A DNA stretch of 6,739 nucleotides from CAZOIA01 sp964579675 (lineage in GTDB: Bacteria > Planctomycetota > Phycisphaerae > UBA1845 > PWPN01). Shown here piece after piece: positions 1 to 6,295 of this stretch. The DNA is taken from contig CAZOIA010000266.1 in assembly GCA_964579675.1 (NCBI GenBank), positions 1 to 6,739 on the forward strand, in the 5' to 3' direction. The position numbers and the translations under genes are program-made. Each line of letters begins with the position of its first letter. Position 1 is the first letter of the stretch. The notes below the pieces were generated by a model, which was not told the DNA's origin, searched no databases, and was given only the letters and a program-made list of their open reading frames with translations.

Positions 1-216
1 AGCGAGGTGCCGTCCCCTTCTCCGCCCGAAGGTCCCCGCCGGAACTGCCACGCACACCAGTGGCTCCTGTTCTCCTCGCGGGGTTTGCCCGGCCGACCGG
101 ATTCTGGTAGGTTACCGGGTTCGTATCTTGACCGGTCTGGGGCAAGGCGGCTGAGAACGGAAACCGGCCGGGCCAGCGGCTCCGATCGGTCGCGATTGTC
201 GATGGGGAGCAGGTGT
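1..216. other. Upstream region of rpsP, no recognisable gene
   Basis: I could not recognise a protein in any of the three forward frames. The forward frame shared with rpsP stays open through here, but its translation is low-complexity, rich in Pro, Arg and Ser, and resembles nothing known, so I read it as non-coding leader. In many bacteria ffh lies just upstream of rpsP; no ffh C-terminal methionine-rich domain is visible. A weak promoter-like pair is present (TTGCCC at 85-90 and TAGGTT at 108-113, 17-nt spacer), but it matches the consensus too poorly to call with confidence. Confidence 0.4.
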
Positions 217-480
217 ATGGTGATGATCCGGTTGAAACGCACAGGCCGACGGCACCGACCATCGTATCGGCTAGCCGCGGTGGACGGTCGATCAAGCCGG
301 GATGGTCGCGTGCTGGAGGAGCTGGGCCTCTACGACCCGGCCCACCGCAACCCCGACCTGCAGTCTGACCTGAAGACCGAACGCATCAAGTACTGGCTGA
401 GCGTCGGGGCCCAGCCGAGCGATACCGCCCGCGATCTGCTGAAAAAGGCCGGCATCGCGGTCAGGGGGTGCAGGAAGTAA
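217..480 (+). CDS. rpsP: 30S ribosomal protein S16
   Basis: Small ribosomal subunit protein S16, which binds 16S rRNA and helps assemble the 30S body. The 87-residue product has the family's usual length. It shows the S16 N-terminal signature, with MVMIRLKR at residues 1-8, a P-x-YR motif at 15-18, and RDGR at 28-31 followed by an LGLYDP turn at 36-41. The ATG at 217 is chosen because a GGGGAG Shine-Dalgarno at 204-209 lies 7 nt upstream and because S16 proteins start with M-V-x-IRLKR. The open frame extends much further upstream (to about position 7), but that part is not S16-like. The gene heads a likely operon with trmD, rplS and the two genes after them. The basic C-terminus (AVRGCRK) ends shortly after the core fold. 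Confidence 0.96.
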   Translation: MVMIRLKRTGRRHRPSYRLAAVDGRSSRDGRVLEELGLYDPAHRNPDLQSDLKTERIKYWLSVGAQPSDTARDLLKKAGIAVRGCRK

Positions 481-491
481 GGCGGCTTCTC

Positions 492-1184
492 GTGCGGATC
501 GACGTGCTGACGCTGTTCCCGGGAGTCATGGAGCCGTTCTTCGCCGCGAGCATCATCGCCCGGGCACAAGCGGCGGGCGTCGTCTCGATCCACTGCACGA
601 ATATCCGCGCTTCTGCCACGGACCGGCACGGCAGCGTGGACGATCGCCCGTTCGGGGGCGGCCCCGGCATGGTGATGATGTGCGGCCCCCTGTTCGACGC
701 GGTCGAGCGGGTGGAACGCGAGGATCCGAGGCCGGCGACACGGATCATGCTCACCCCACAGGGCGAGCGGTTCACTCAGGAGATTGCCGGGGAACTGGCG
801 GGCCTGAAGCGCCTGCTGTTGATCTGCGGCCACTACGAGGGCTTCGACGAGCGGATCCGCGAGGGCCTGAAGCCGCGGGAGATATCGATCGGCGACTACG
901 TGCTGAGTGGGGGCGAGGCGGCCGCCATGGTGGTGGTGGACGCGGTGGTCCGGCTGCTGCCGGGGGCGCTGGGGGGCGAGCAGTCGATCGAGCACGAGTC
1001 GTTCTCGGACGGTCGGTTGGAGTATCCGCATTACACCCGACCGCGGGATTTTCGCGGATTGAAAGTGCCGGAGGTGCTGCTCTCCGGCGATCACGATCGG
1101 ATCGAAAAGTGGCGGCAATCGGAGTCCGATCGTCGGACCCGGCAGCGGCGACCCGATTTGCCCGGAAAACCGGAGAACGCTTAA
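492..1184 (+). CDS. trmD: tRNA (guanine37-N1)-methyltransferase
   Basis: SAM-dependent SPOUT-class enzyme that methylates N1 of G37 next to the anticodon of a subset of tRNAs, preventing +1 frameshifts; acts as a cytoplasmic dimer. The 230-residue product carries the family landmarks: RIDVLTLFP at 2-10, DDRPFGGGPGM at 50-60, the trefoil-knot SAM-site segments ICGHYEGFDERI at 111-122 and ISIGDYVLSGGE at 131-142, Arg154, and LEYPHYTRP at 176-184. At the position of the catalytic Asp169 (E. coli numbering, which aligns without gaps up to here) this protein has Glu, in an E-S-F context. The GTG at 492 is preferred because it gives the standard M-R-I-D start with an AAGG about 9 nt upstream. An in-frame GTG at 468 would overlap rpsP by 13 nt and has a poorly spaced ribosome site. 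The start lies 11 nt after rpsP, suggesting translational coupling. The rimM gene that often sits between them is absent. The C-terminal tail is shorter than in E. coli. Confidence 0.95.
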   Translation: MRIDVLTLFPGVMEPFFAASIIARAQAAGVVSIHCTNIRASATDRHGSVDDRPFGGGPGMVMMCGPLFDAVERVEREDPRPATRIMLTPQGERFTQEIAGELAGLKRLLLICGHYEGFDERIREGLKPREISIGDYVLSGGEAAAMVVVDAVVRLLPGALGGEQSIEHESFSDGRLEYPHYTRPRDFRGLKVPEVLLSGDHDRIEKWRQSESDRRTRQRRPDLPGKPENA

Positions 1185-1220
1185 GGTCAATAGCCGACTA
1201 ACGGTCAACGAAGGGGCAAC

Positions 1221-1667
1221 ATGATGATTCATCCTTTGCTTCAGGTTGTTGAGGACTCGGTTCAGAAACGCGATGTGCCGGTGTTCGCGATCGGCGACAC
1301 GGTTACTGTTCACGTGCGGATTGTTGAAGGCGATAAGGAGCGTATTCAGCCCTATACCGGCGTGGTGATCGCCCGCCGGGGCCGAGGAATGAGCGAGACG
1401 TTCACCGTCCGGAGGATCGTCAACAATGAGGGCGTGGAGCGGGTCTTTCCGCTTCATTCGCCCAAGATTACGGGGGTGGACGTGGTTCGCTCAGGGCACG
1501 TGCGGCGGGCGAAGCTGCACTACCTCCGGGGTCGGGTAGGCAAGGCCCGCCGACTGCGCGACAAGAGGCGTGGGGTTACCCAGGCAGCGGCCCCGAAGGC
1601 TGGAGCAGCCGCCGACACGCCCGCCCCGCCCGAGATGCAGGAGGCCGAACCCGCCCAGGTCGAGTGA
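1221..1667 (+). CDS. rplS: 50S ribosomal protein L19
   Basis: Large-subunit protein L19, located at the 30S-50S interface near the aminoacyl-tRNA region. Residues 1-117 are textbook L19, with GDTVTVHVRIVEGDKERIQ at 25-43, YTGVVIARRGRG at 45-56, a GVERVFPLHSPKI block at 71-83 and a basic RRAKLHYLRGRVGKARRL block at 95-112. From about residue 118 to 148 the sequence becomes an Ala/Pro/Glu-rich tail of low complexity that is not part of the conserved fold and is probably disordered. The start is at one of two adjacent ATGs (1221 or 1224), with AAGGGG at 1211-1216 as ribosome site; spacing slightly favours the second. It follows trmD by 36 nt, the usual trmD-rplS order. Confidence 0.96.
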   Translation: MMIHPLLQVVEDSVQKRDVPVFAIGDTVTVHVRIVEGDKERIQPYTGVVIARRGRGMSETFTVRRIVNNEGVERVFPLHSPKITGVDVVRSGHVRRAKLHYLRGRVGKARRLRDKRRGVTQAAAPKAGAAADTPAPPEMQEAEPAQVE

Positions 1668-1700
1668 CCCGTCCACTCCCGCGGCAACTGAGGGTGCCTC

Positions 1701-2075
1701 ATGGATGATCGGGCAGGTCTGGGCCGGGCCGGGGAAAAGCGCGCCGAGCGTTTCCTACGCCAGCGAGGCTATCGAATCGTCACCCGCAACTATCACTGCC
1801 CCGCCGGTGAGATCGACCTGATTGCCCTGGACAGGCGAACCGTGGTGTTCGTGGAAGTGAAGACGCGAACCGGCCGCGAGCACGCCGATCCGCAGGACGC
1901 GGTCAATCCGGTCAAGCAGCGGCGGCTTCTCAAGAGTGCGGAGTTCTTCCTTCACCAGACTCGCTCGCACGATCGGGCCTGTCGATTTGACGTGATTGCG
2001 GTCACGGCCGGCGACGACTCGAACCTGGAGATCGAGCACATCACGGACGCATTCCGTTCCCCGCGACAGAAGTGA
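1701..2075 (+). CDS. YraN family (UPF0102) nuclease-fold protein
   Basis: Member of the YraN/UPF0102 family, small proteins with a restriction-endonuclease-like fold related to Holliday-junction resolvases; their cellular function is still poorly defined. The 124-residue product has the family order: an N-terminal helix with GRAGEKRAERFLRQRGY at 8-24, GEIDLIALD at 36-44, FVEVKTR at 50-56 and a late RFDVIAV strand at 95-101. Asp39, Glu52 and Lys54 fit a PD-(D/E)xK active-site pattern, so nuclease activity is plausible but not shown. The ATG at 1701 has GAGGGT at 1690-1695 six nt upstream. It starts 33 nt after rplS and ends 3 nt before the TatD gene. In other bacteria this family is often found near rplS and rnhB; no rnhB is seen here. 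Confidence 0.9.
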   Translation: MDDRAGLGRAGEKRAERFLRQRGYRIVTRNYHCPAGEIDLIALDRRTVVFVEVKTRTGREHADPQDAVNPVKQRRLLKSAEFFLHQTRSHDRACRFDVIAVTAGDDSNLEIEHITDAFRSPRQK

Positions 2076-2078
2076 TTC

Positions 2079-2855
2079 ATGCCGGTCGAGCTTTTCGATA
2101 CCCACTGCCACCTGACGTTCAGGGATCTGCTTGGTCATCGCGAGCGGGTGATCGCCGACGCCGTCCGCGTTGGCGTATCGCGCATGATTACGGTGGCCTG
2201 CAGCCCGGCGGAGTTCGCGAGCGCGTCGGCCACGCGGCAGATGCACGACAAGCTCTGGGTGGCGGCCGGCATTCATCCCCACGAAGCGAGTCAGACCGGC
2301 GATGACGATCTCGATCGACTGGCGAGCTTCTGGCGGCAGCCGGGTGTGATTGCCGCCGGGGAGATGGGTCTGGACTATCATTACGATCTCAGCCCCCGGC
2401 AGGTGCAGCAATCGGTCTTTCGCCGCCAGCTCGACCTGGCGGCCGACGTGGGATTGCCCCTGGTCATCCATGCCCGCGAGGCCCACGACGACACCGTGCG
2501 AATCCTGACCGAGCACGGGTACGTCGGCAAGCCCGTTGTGTTTCATTGTTTCAGCGGGAGCGCTGCCGAGGCGGCTGAGCTCCGCGCCAACGGCTGGTGG
2601 ACCTCCTTCACCGGCATCATCACGTTCAAGAATGCCCCGGGACCCCGGCAAGCCTGCGCGGAGACCCCGGCCGAACAACTCATGTTTGAGACCGATGCTC
2701 CGTACCTGTCACCCGAACCGGTTCGCCGGATGCGCCCCAACGAGCCGCAGAACGTTATCCACACTGTCCGGTTCGCCGCCGGGCTCCGCGGCCAGTCTTT
2801 CGAGTCGCTTGCCGAGACCAGCACCGCCAACGCCAGGCGCTTCTTCAAATGCTGA
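2079..2855 (+). CDS. tatD: TatD family metal-dependent hydrolase (deoxyribonuclease)
   Basis: TIM-barrel hydrolase of the amidohydrolase superfamily; characterised TatD proteins are metal-dependent 3'-5' exonucleases active on single-stranded DNA or RNA and linked to oxidative DNA damage repair. The 258 residues match the usual length and contain every expected metal-site motif: DTHCHL at 7-12 (His9, His11), GIHPHE at 64-69, GEMGLDYH at 94-101 (Glu95), the VIHAREAHDD strand around His131, HCFSG at 156-160 and ETDAPYLSP at 204-212 (Asp206). The NEP motif at 221-223 is also typical. It starts 3 nt after the YraN gene, so the two are likely translationally coupled. It ends 22 nt before the convergent isomerase-like gene. 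Despite the name, TatD proteins are not part of the twin-arginine export machinery. Which of the several TatD paralog groups (TatD, YcfH, YjjV) it belongs to cannot be settled here; its position and motifs fit the YcfH type best. Confidence 0.93.
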   Translation: MPVELFDTHCHLTFRDLLGHRERVIADAVRVGVSRMITVACSPAEFASASATRQMHDKLWVAAGIHPHEASQTGDDDLDRLASFWRQPGVIAAGEMGLDYHYDLSPRQVQQSVFRRQLDLAADVGLPLVIHAREAHDDTVRILTEHGYVGKPVVFHCFSGSAAEAAELRANGWWTSFTGIITFKNAPGPRQACAETPAEQLMFETDAPYLSPEPVRRMRPNEPQNVIHTVRFAAGLRGQSFESLAETSTANARRFFKC

Positions 2856-2877
2856 TGCTTTCCGTATCGCCGAGGAA

Positions 2878-3840
2878 TCACGCATTCCGAAGACAGGTTT
2901 GCAGGTACTGCCCGGCGCGATTGATCTCGGCCGTCACCTTCGCAGTTGTCTCCAAGATCGGAACGCCCCGCGGAACCGGGTGCATGAAGATCTCGGTCCA
3001 GGCGCTGTAGTTGATTCTTCTCAACGCCGCGACAATGGGGCTGAAGTCCATCGGCCCGCGCCCGGGCATCTGCAACAATTCCTCTTGTTTGGGCAGCTTC
3101 TCGTGGCATCCTTTTCCGTGCTGCCAGGCATAGAAGTGCACCAGCCGCGGCCCAAGTTGCTCGATCAGTTTGCCGATCATCTCCGGGTCCTGGGCAAGGT
3201 GGTAGGGAGCCAGTGCGATGCCTACGTTCTTCGACGGGGCGAGCTCGACGAACCAGCGCTGTGAATCCGGCGAGTCAATCAGACTGCTGCTGTGGTTCTC
3301 GATGCCAATCGTAAGGCCCAGCTTCTCGGCAACCGCGATGTGCGGTTTCATCTTCTCAGCAAACTCCTTCACCGCCGACTTGAGTTCCGGACCTTTGAGG
3401 GTTCTCGGCCCCTCGGCGCCGCAGATTATCATAGCCCCGCCGAGCTTCTTCAGGACTCCCAGCTCCCCTTGCAGGCGGAATGGGCCCAGGTCGTAGCGGG
3501 TCAGGATGCCGAGCTTGACGCGGTGCTCTTTGAGCAGGGCAGCGAACTTGTCGTGCCCCATGGTCTCGATCTGCTCGCGCTGGTTACCGTGCTTGCTCGG
3601 CCAGATGTCAATATGCTCCGCGCCGATCTTGCGTACCTCGGGGAGAATCTCCGCGAGCTTCGTTTTGCCGTACATGCATGAGGCGAGGACGTAACGGAGC
3701 CGGAATGCCGGCTTGGTCGCCGGGAAGCGGGCCGAGGGCAGTGTCGCGGCCGCAACTGTGCCAGCCATTAACTTACACACCTCGCGGCGGTTGCAAACTT
3801 GACCAGTCATACCTTGGCGCCCCCAATAACGCATCCGCAT
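2878..3840 (-). CDS. Tat-signal sugar phosphate isomerase/epimerase-like protein
   Basis: Xylose-isomerase-like TIM-barrel protein (AP endonuclease 2 / sugar phosphate isomerase-epimerase family), 320 residues. After a twin-arginine leader (NRREVCKL at 17-24, then a hydrophobic stretch to about 35) come the barrel segments: AEHIDIWP at 74-81, GIENHSS at 179-185, VHFYAWQHGKG at 234-244 and a final WTEIF strand at 281-285. By analogy with D-tagatose 3-epimerase the metal ligands would be Glu181, an Asp in a D-x-x-H motif, His235 and Glu283. Here the D-x-x-H motif reads A-P-Y-H (211-214), so the Asp is replaced by Ala. The ATG at 3840 has AGGA eight nt upstream. An in-frame ATG at 3810 would give a more typical short Tat leader, so the start is uncertain. 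It is the last gene of a probable - strand unit, 50 nt after the DJ-1/PfpI gene. The substrate is unknown; a sugar or inositol derivative is the family expectation. Confidence 0.85.
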   Translation of the reverse strand: MRMRYWGRQGMTGQVCNRREVCKLMAGTVAAATLPSARFPATKPAFRLRYVLASCMYGKTKLAEILPEVRKIGAEHIDIWPSKHGNQREQIETMGHDKFAALLKEHRVKLGILTRYDLGPFRLQGELGVLKKLGGAMIICGAEGPRTLKGPELKSAVKEFAEKMKPHIAVAEKLGLTIGIENHSSSLIDSPDSQRWFVELAPSKNVGIALAPYHLAQDPEMIGKLIEQLGPRLVHFYAWQHGKGCHEKLPKQEELLQMPGRGPMDFSPIVAALRRINYSAWTEIFMHPVPRGVPILETTAKVTAEINRAGQYLQTCLRNA

Positions 3841-3890
3841 TCCCGAAGTCCTGACGTTTTGCTTTCAAGGCCAGCGGGTGACCGTCCTTC

Positions 3891-4574
3891 TCACTCGCTG
3901 GCACCAGCGTTGACGGAGGCATGAAGCATACCCATGTACTCGGGAAAGAACTCCGAATAATCGTGCCAGGTCCGGCAACTGACCATGTTGCCGGATCGCA
4001 CGACCGGCTCATCGACAAACGTCGCGCCGCATACTTCGATATCGAACCGGCACTTGGGAACAGTGGCCATCCTCTTGCCGCGAATCACATCGGCCCTGGC
4101 GACGATCTCCGCGCCGTGGCAAACGACGCCCACAGGTTTCTTTTGTTCGAAGCAGCGCTTCACGATGCGCATCAGGTCTGCGTCGTACCGGAGGTACTCG
4201 GGAGCACGTCCGCCGGAGAGGAAAATGCCCAGGTAGTCTTCGGTCTTCACGTCGCGAAAGGCGATGTCGGACGGCAGATGATAGCTCGGGGTCTCCTGCG
4301 TGATATCCCAGCCGGGTGGGGCTTCGTGCCCCACGAGAGGATATGAGCGTTTCTCGGGTGCAGCCACGACGATTTCAAACCCATCCTCCGGCACGCGGAA
4401 GAAGGGATACATGGTGTCCATGGCTTCGGCGGCGTCGCCAATGACCAGGAGTACGCGGCCTCTGGCGCGTTTAGGCTGACGGGCTGCGGTGGACTCCGCG
4501 AGCCCGACTGCTGCCACGCCGGCAAGGCCCAGGCCTGCCTGGCCGAGAAACGTTCGACGATTGCTGTTGGCCAT
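3891..4574 (-). CDS. Tat-signal DJ-1/PfpI family protein (first copy)
   Basis: DJ-1/PfpI superfamily protein (class I glutamine amidotransferase-like fold), 227 residues. The superfamily includes proteases, glyoxalases, chaperones and isonitrile hydratases, so the activity cannot be read from sequence. The leader NRRTFLGQAGLGLAG at 5-19 is a clear Tat signal, ending near an AESTA segment at 26-30. The core begins with RVLLVIGDAAEAMDT at 40-54 (Glu50 at the usual early Glu position). It has the nucleophile-elbow motif VVCHGAEI at 150-157 (Cys152, His153), preceded by SGGRAPEYLR at 120-129. The ATG at 4574 has GGAG seven nt upstream. The gene lies 82 nt downstream of the oxidoreductase and 50 nt upstream of the isomerase-like gene, all on the same strand. 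It is homologous to the divergent protein starting at 6296, sharing the E-A-(M/L) core start, an (F/Y)RDVK motif, and GGR-x-PE. Confidence 0.9.
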   Translation of the reverse strand: MANSNRRTFLGQAGLGLAGVAAVGLAESTAARQPKRARGRVLLVIGDAAEAMDTMYPFFRVPEDGFEIVVAAPEKRSYPLVGHEAPPGWDITQETPSYHLPSDIAFRDVKTEDYLGIFLSGGRAPEYLRYDADLMRIVKRCFEQKKPVGVVCHGAEIVARADVIRGKRMATVPKCRFDIEVCGATFVDEPVVRSGNMVSCRTWHDYSEFFPEYMGMLHASVNAGASE

Positions 4575-4656
4575 GACCGTTCTCCAATCACTTGGTTACC
4601 GAGATCCGATTCAACGTTATTCATCCGCGGGGCCCGAGGTGGCCGAATCTTGAAGG

Positions 4657-6015
4657 TTACGCCTGGAACGTCGGCAGCTTCCAGGGCTTGCGATACTCGC
4701 GCTGGTAGGCCGGACAGTTCTTCGCCTCGGGATCACCGATCGGCTCTTCGTTGATCGGGTCCCAGTGAATTCGGCGTTTCAACAGGTACGCCATGTTGGC
4801 CAGGTGGCACAGAATGGTGGAGCGATGTACTGACTCCACGTCGGAGCGTGGCGTCTTGCGGGTCTTGATGCATTCCAGGAAGTCGGCGATATGCACGTCC
4901 CGGCCGACGGAACCAGGATCGCGCGCCGGAGGGCTTTCCTCGGGACGCTCCTTCAGGCGATCACCTTCGGGGAAGACCTGGGTCTTCCCGCCCCGGTGCA
5001 CGATGAGAGAGCCGTTGGTGCCGATGAACTCGGCGGCGAGTCCGGAGCGCCCGCCGTCCAGCGGCCGGGCATTGCCAAACCGGTGCTCCCAGGTCGCCAC
5101 GAAATCCTCGAACTGGAAAACTGCGCACATCGTGTCCGGCGTGTCGCGGTCGTCATCGAGCACGAAGTTCCCGCCGACCGCGTCCACCGAGACCGGGTGC
5201 GGATGATTCATCCCGCAGAGCATGATGTCGAGCATGTGGACGCCGTTGTCGCCAACCTGCCCGCTGGCTGTGTTGTAGAACCAGCGGAAGCTCTGATGGC
5301 AGCGATTCGGAGTGTAGGGCACGGACTTCGCCGGGCCGAGGTAGAAATCCCAGTCCAGATTCGGCGGTGGAGTGGTCGGCTTCTGGTGCCCGATCGAGCC
5401 CCCATTCCCAACGCACCAGGCCCGGCAGACGCTGATCCTGCCCAGTCGGCCCGATCGCACGAACTCCAGAGCATGGATGAAGTGCTGTGTACTCCGTTGC
5501 CATGTGCCCAGTTGGACGACGCGCTTGAACCGCCTGGTCGCATTCACCATAGCCCGCCCCTCGACCACGTTGTGGGCGAGCGGTTTCTCCTGGTAGATGT
5601 CCTTGCCCGCCTCACAAGCGGTAATGAACGGCAAGGCATGCCAGTGGTCCGGTGTAGCGATGATCACCACGTCGATCTGTTTGATCTCCAGCAGCTTGCG
5701 GAAGTCCTTGAACAGCTCGGGCTTATTACTCCGCTTGTCTTGCACCAGCTTGGCCGCTTCCTCGCAGTGCTTGCGGTCCACGTCGCAAAGGGCGGCGAAT
5801 TCGACCTCCTTGCGCTTCAGGAAACGTTCCATGTTGCGCTTGCCCATACCACCGCAGCCGATCACGCCGGCCACAACCTTCTCATTGGCGCCGATACTCT
5901 CAGCCTTGGCCCGCTTAGGTAGGACTTGGCCGGCTGCAGACAAACCCAGGCTCAGCCCCACGCCGGCCTGGCCCGCTCGCTTCACGAACGTCCGCCGCGT
6001 CGTTCGCTCTTTCAT
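4657..6015 (-). CDS. Tat-signal Gfo/Idh/MocA family oxidoreductase
   Basis: NAD(P)-dependent oxidoreductase of the glucose-fructose oxidoreductase/inositol dehydrogenase family, 452 residues. The leader TTRRTFVKRAGQAGVG at 5-20 is a strong twin-arginine signal, continuing hydrophobic to about residue 31. The Rossmann domain starts with GVIGCGGMG at 50-58, followed by CDVD at 77-80, ATPDHWHALP at 120-129 and the catalytic-type EKP at 143-145. The C-terminal domain has GDNGVHMLD at 255-263, supplying the D-x3-H pair (Asp256, His260). The ATG at 6015 is preferred: GGGAG lies seven nt upstream and the Tat motif follows at once. The frame stays open 27 codons further upstream, but that part has no leader character. 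First gene of the leftward unit, directly behind the predicted promoter at 6095-6122. Planctomycete genomes carry many secreted members of this family, which usually act on sugars or glycosides; the substrate here is unknown. GFO itself is exported through Tat with bound NADP. Confidence 0.92.
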   Translation of the reverse strand: MKERTTRRTFVKRAGQAGVGLSLGLSAAGQVLPKRAKAESIGANEKVVAGVIGCGGMGKRNMERFLKRKEVEFAALCDVDRKHCEEAAKLVQDKRSNKPELFKDFRKLLEIKQIDVVIIATPDHWHALPFITACEAGKDIYQEKPLAHNVVEGRAMVNATRRFKRVVQLGTWQRSTQHFIHALEFVRSGRLGRISVCRAWCVGNGGSIGHQKPTTPPPNLDWDFYLGPAKSVPYTPNRCHQSFRWFYNTASGQVGDNGVHMLDIMLCGMNHPHPVSVDAVGGNFVLDDDRDTPDTMCAVFQFEDFVATWEHRFGNARPLDGGRSGLAAEFIGTNGSLIVHRGGKTQVFPEGDRLKERPEESPPARDPGSVGRDVHIADFLECIKTRKTPRSDVESVHRSTILCHLANMAYLLKRRIHWDPINEEPIGDPEAKNCPAYQREYRKPWKLPTFQA

Positions 6016-6094
6016 AATGCTGCTCCCACTGAGCTGGTATCTGTGTGGTGCCTTGACCGGCTCGAGCGGCCGCTCCGGTTTCTGACGCCGGTCC

Positions 6095-6122
6095 ATTCTA
6101 CCGCCCCGATCGCTGGGTTCAA
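6095..6122 (-). promoter_or_regulatory. Candidate sigma70-type promoter of the oxidoreductase operon
   Basis: Read on the - strand, TTGAAC (6122-6117) and TAGAAT (6100-6095) are separated by 16 nt. The -10 box matches the sigma70 consensus at five of six positions and the -35 box at four of six. Transcription would begin near 6088, giving a leader of about 70 nt before the ATG at 6015. Prediction from sequence only. Confidence 0.5.
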
Positions 6123-6127
6123 GAACA

Positions 6128-6175
6128 CTGCGGCGGAGTTACGCGCGGAACGATCGGCGGATGACGTAACCGCAG
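6128..6175. repeat. Imperfect inverted repeat enclosing three 12-bp-spaced GCGGA units
   Basis: CTGCG (6128-6132) and GTTACG (6138-6143) on the left pair with CGTAAC (6165-6170) and CGCAG (6171-6175) on the right: 11 bp of stem, interrupted by a 5-nt bulge on the left arm, around a 21-nt centre. Inside it, GCGGA occurs at 6133, 6145 and 6157, exactly 12 bp apart. The element lies between the two divergent -35 boxes, where a shared operator would be expected. That role is inferred; no known regulator motif is recognised. Confidence 0.4.
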
Positions 6176-6188
6176 CAACCGGCTGGTT

Positions 6189-6215
6189 TTGACATTGTTG
6201 ATCCGGGGGTATACG
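6189..6215 (+). promoter_or_regulatory. Candidate promoter of the rightward DJ-1/PfpI gene
   Basis: A perfect TTGACA (6189-6194) is followed after 15 nt by TATACG (6210-6215), four of six matches to TATAAT. The spacer is shorter than the ideal 17 nt, so strength is uncertain. Transcription would begin near 6222, leaving both possible start codons (6242 and 6296) in the transcript. Confidence 0.4.
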
Positions 6216-6284
6216 AAGGAGCCGGTGAAGGAGACCCACCGATGAATCCGGGGTTGCGCCTTCGTCGCGAATCCAAGACCGGAA

Positions 6285-6290
6285 AGGAGA
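6285..6290 (+). promoter_or_regulatory. Ribosome binding site deciding the start at 6296
   Basis: AGGAGA lies 5 nt before the ATG at 6296, a strong Shine-Dalgarno. A competing site, AAGGAG at 6228-6233, lies 8 nt before an in-frame ATG at 6242, so a protein 18 residues longer is also possible. Confidence 0.6.
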
Positions 6291-6295
6291 AAAAA

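Larger units (their letters stand above)
6016..6295. other. Divergent intergenic control region
   Basis: This stretch separates the leftward oxidoreductase operon from the rightward DJ-1/PfpI gene and holds no convincing gene of its own. It contains a promoter candidate on each strand, an inverted repeat with 12-bp-spaced GCGGA units between them, and two ribosome-binding-site clusters ahead of the rightward gene. In the transcribed leader of the leftward operon, ACCGG at 6056-6060 and CCGGT at 6075-6079 can pair across the 12-bp palindrome at 6064-6075, so a leader hairpin is possible. Confidence 0.6.

Noticed and set aside
7..216. N-terminal extension of the rpsP frame
   Set aside because: S16 starts at the ATG at 217 with a good ribosome site; the upstream translation is low-complexity and unlike any protein I know.
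1124..1138. Hairpin GTCCGA-TCG-TCGGAC
   Set aside because: It lies inside the trmD coding region with no T-run after it, so it is not a terminator and is explained by codon choice for Ser-Asp-Arg-Arg.
330..1457. Long open frame on the - strand across rpsP, trmD and rplS
   Set aside because: It is antisense to three confidently identified genes, and its His/Arg/Pro-rich translation matches no family; long antisense frames are expected at high GC.
1755..2678. Long open frame on the - strand across the YraN and TatD genes
   Set aside because: Antisense shadow of two genes with complete family motifs.
2856..2877. Possible bidirectional terminator between the convergent genes
   Set aside because: The 22-bp gap contains no inverted repeat or T-run that would support a terminator.
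4891..5922. Long + strand open frame opposite the oxidoreductase
   Set aside because: Antisense shadow of a gene with clear Rossmann and catalytic motifs; its translation has no recognisable domain.
6061..6073. Adjacent CTCGAG and GCGGCCGC sites resembling a cloning polylinker
   Set aside because: The flanking sequence fits the native leader of the oxidoreductase gene with no vector-like sequence, and such sites arise by chance in GC-rich DNA.
6016..6096. 27-codon upstream extension of the oxidoreductase frame
   Set aside because: The ATG at 6015 has a good ribosome site and leads straight into the Tat motif; the extension would place non-leader sequence ahead of it and start at the predicted -10 box.
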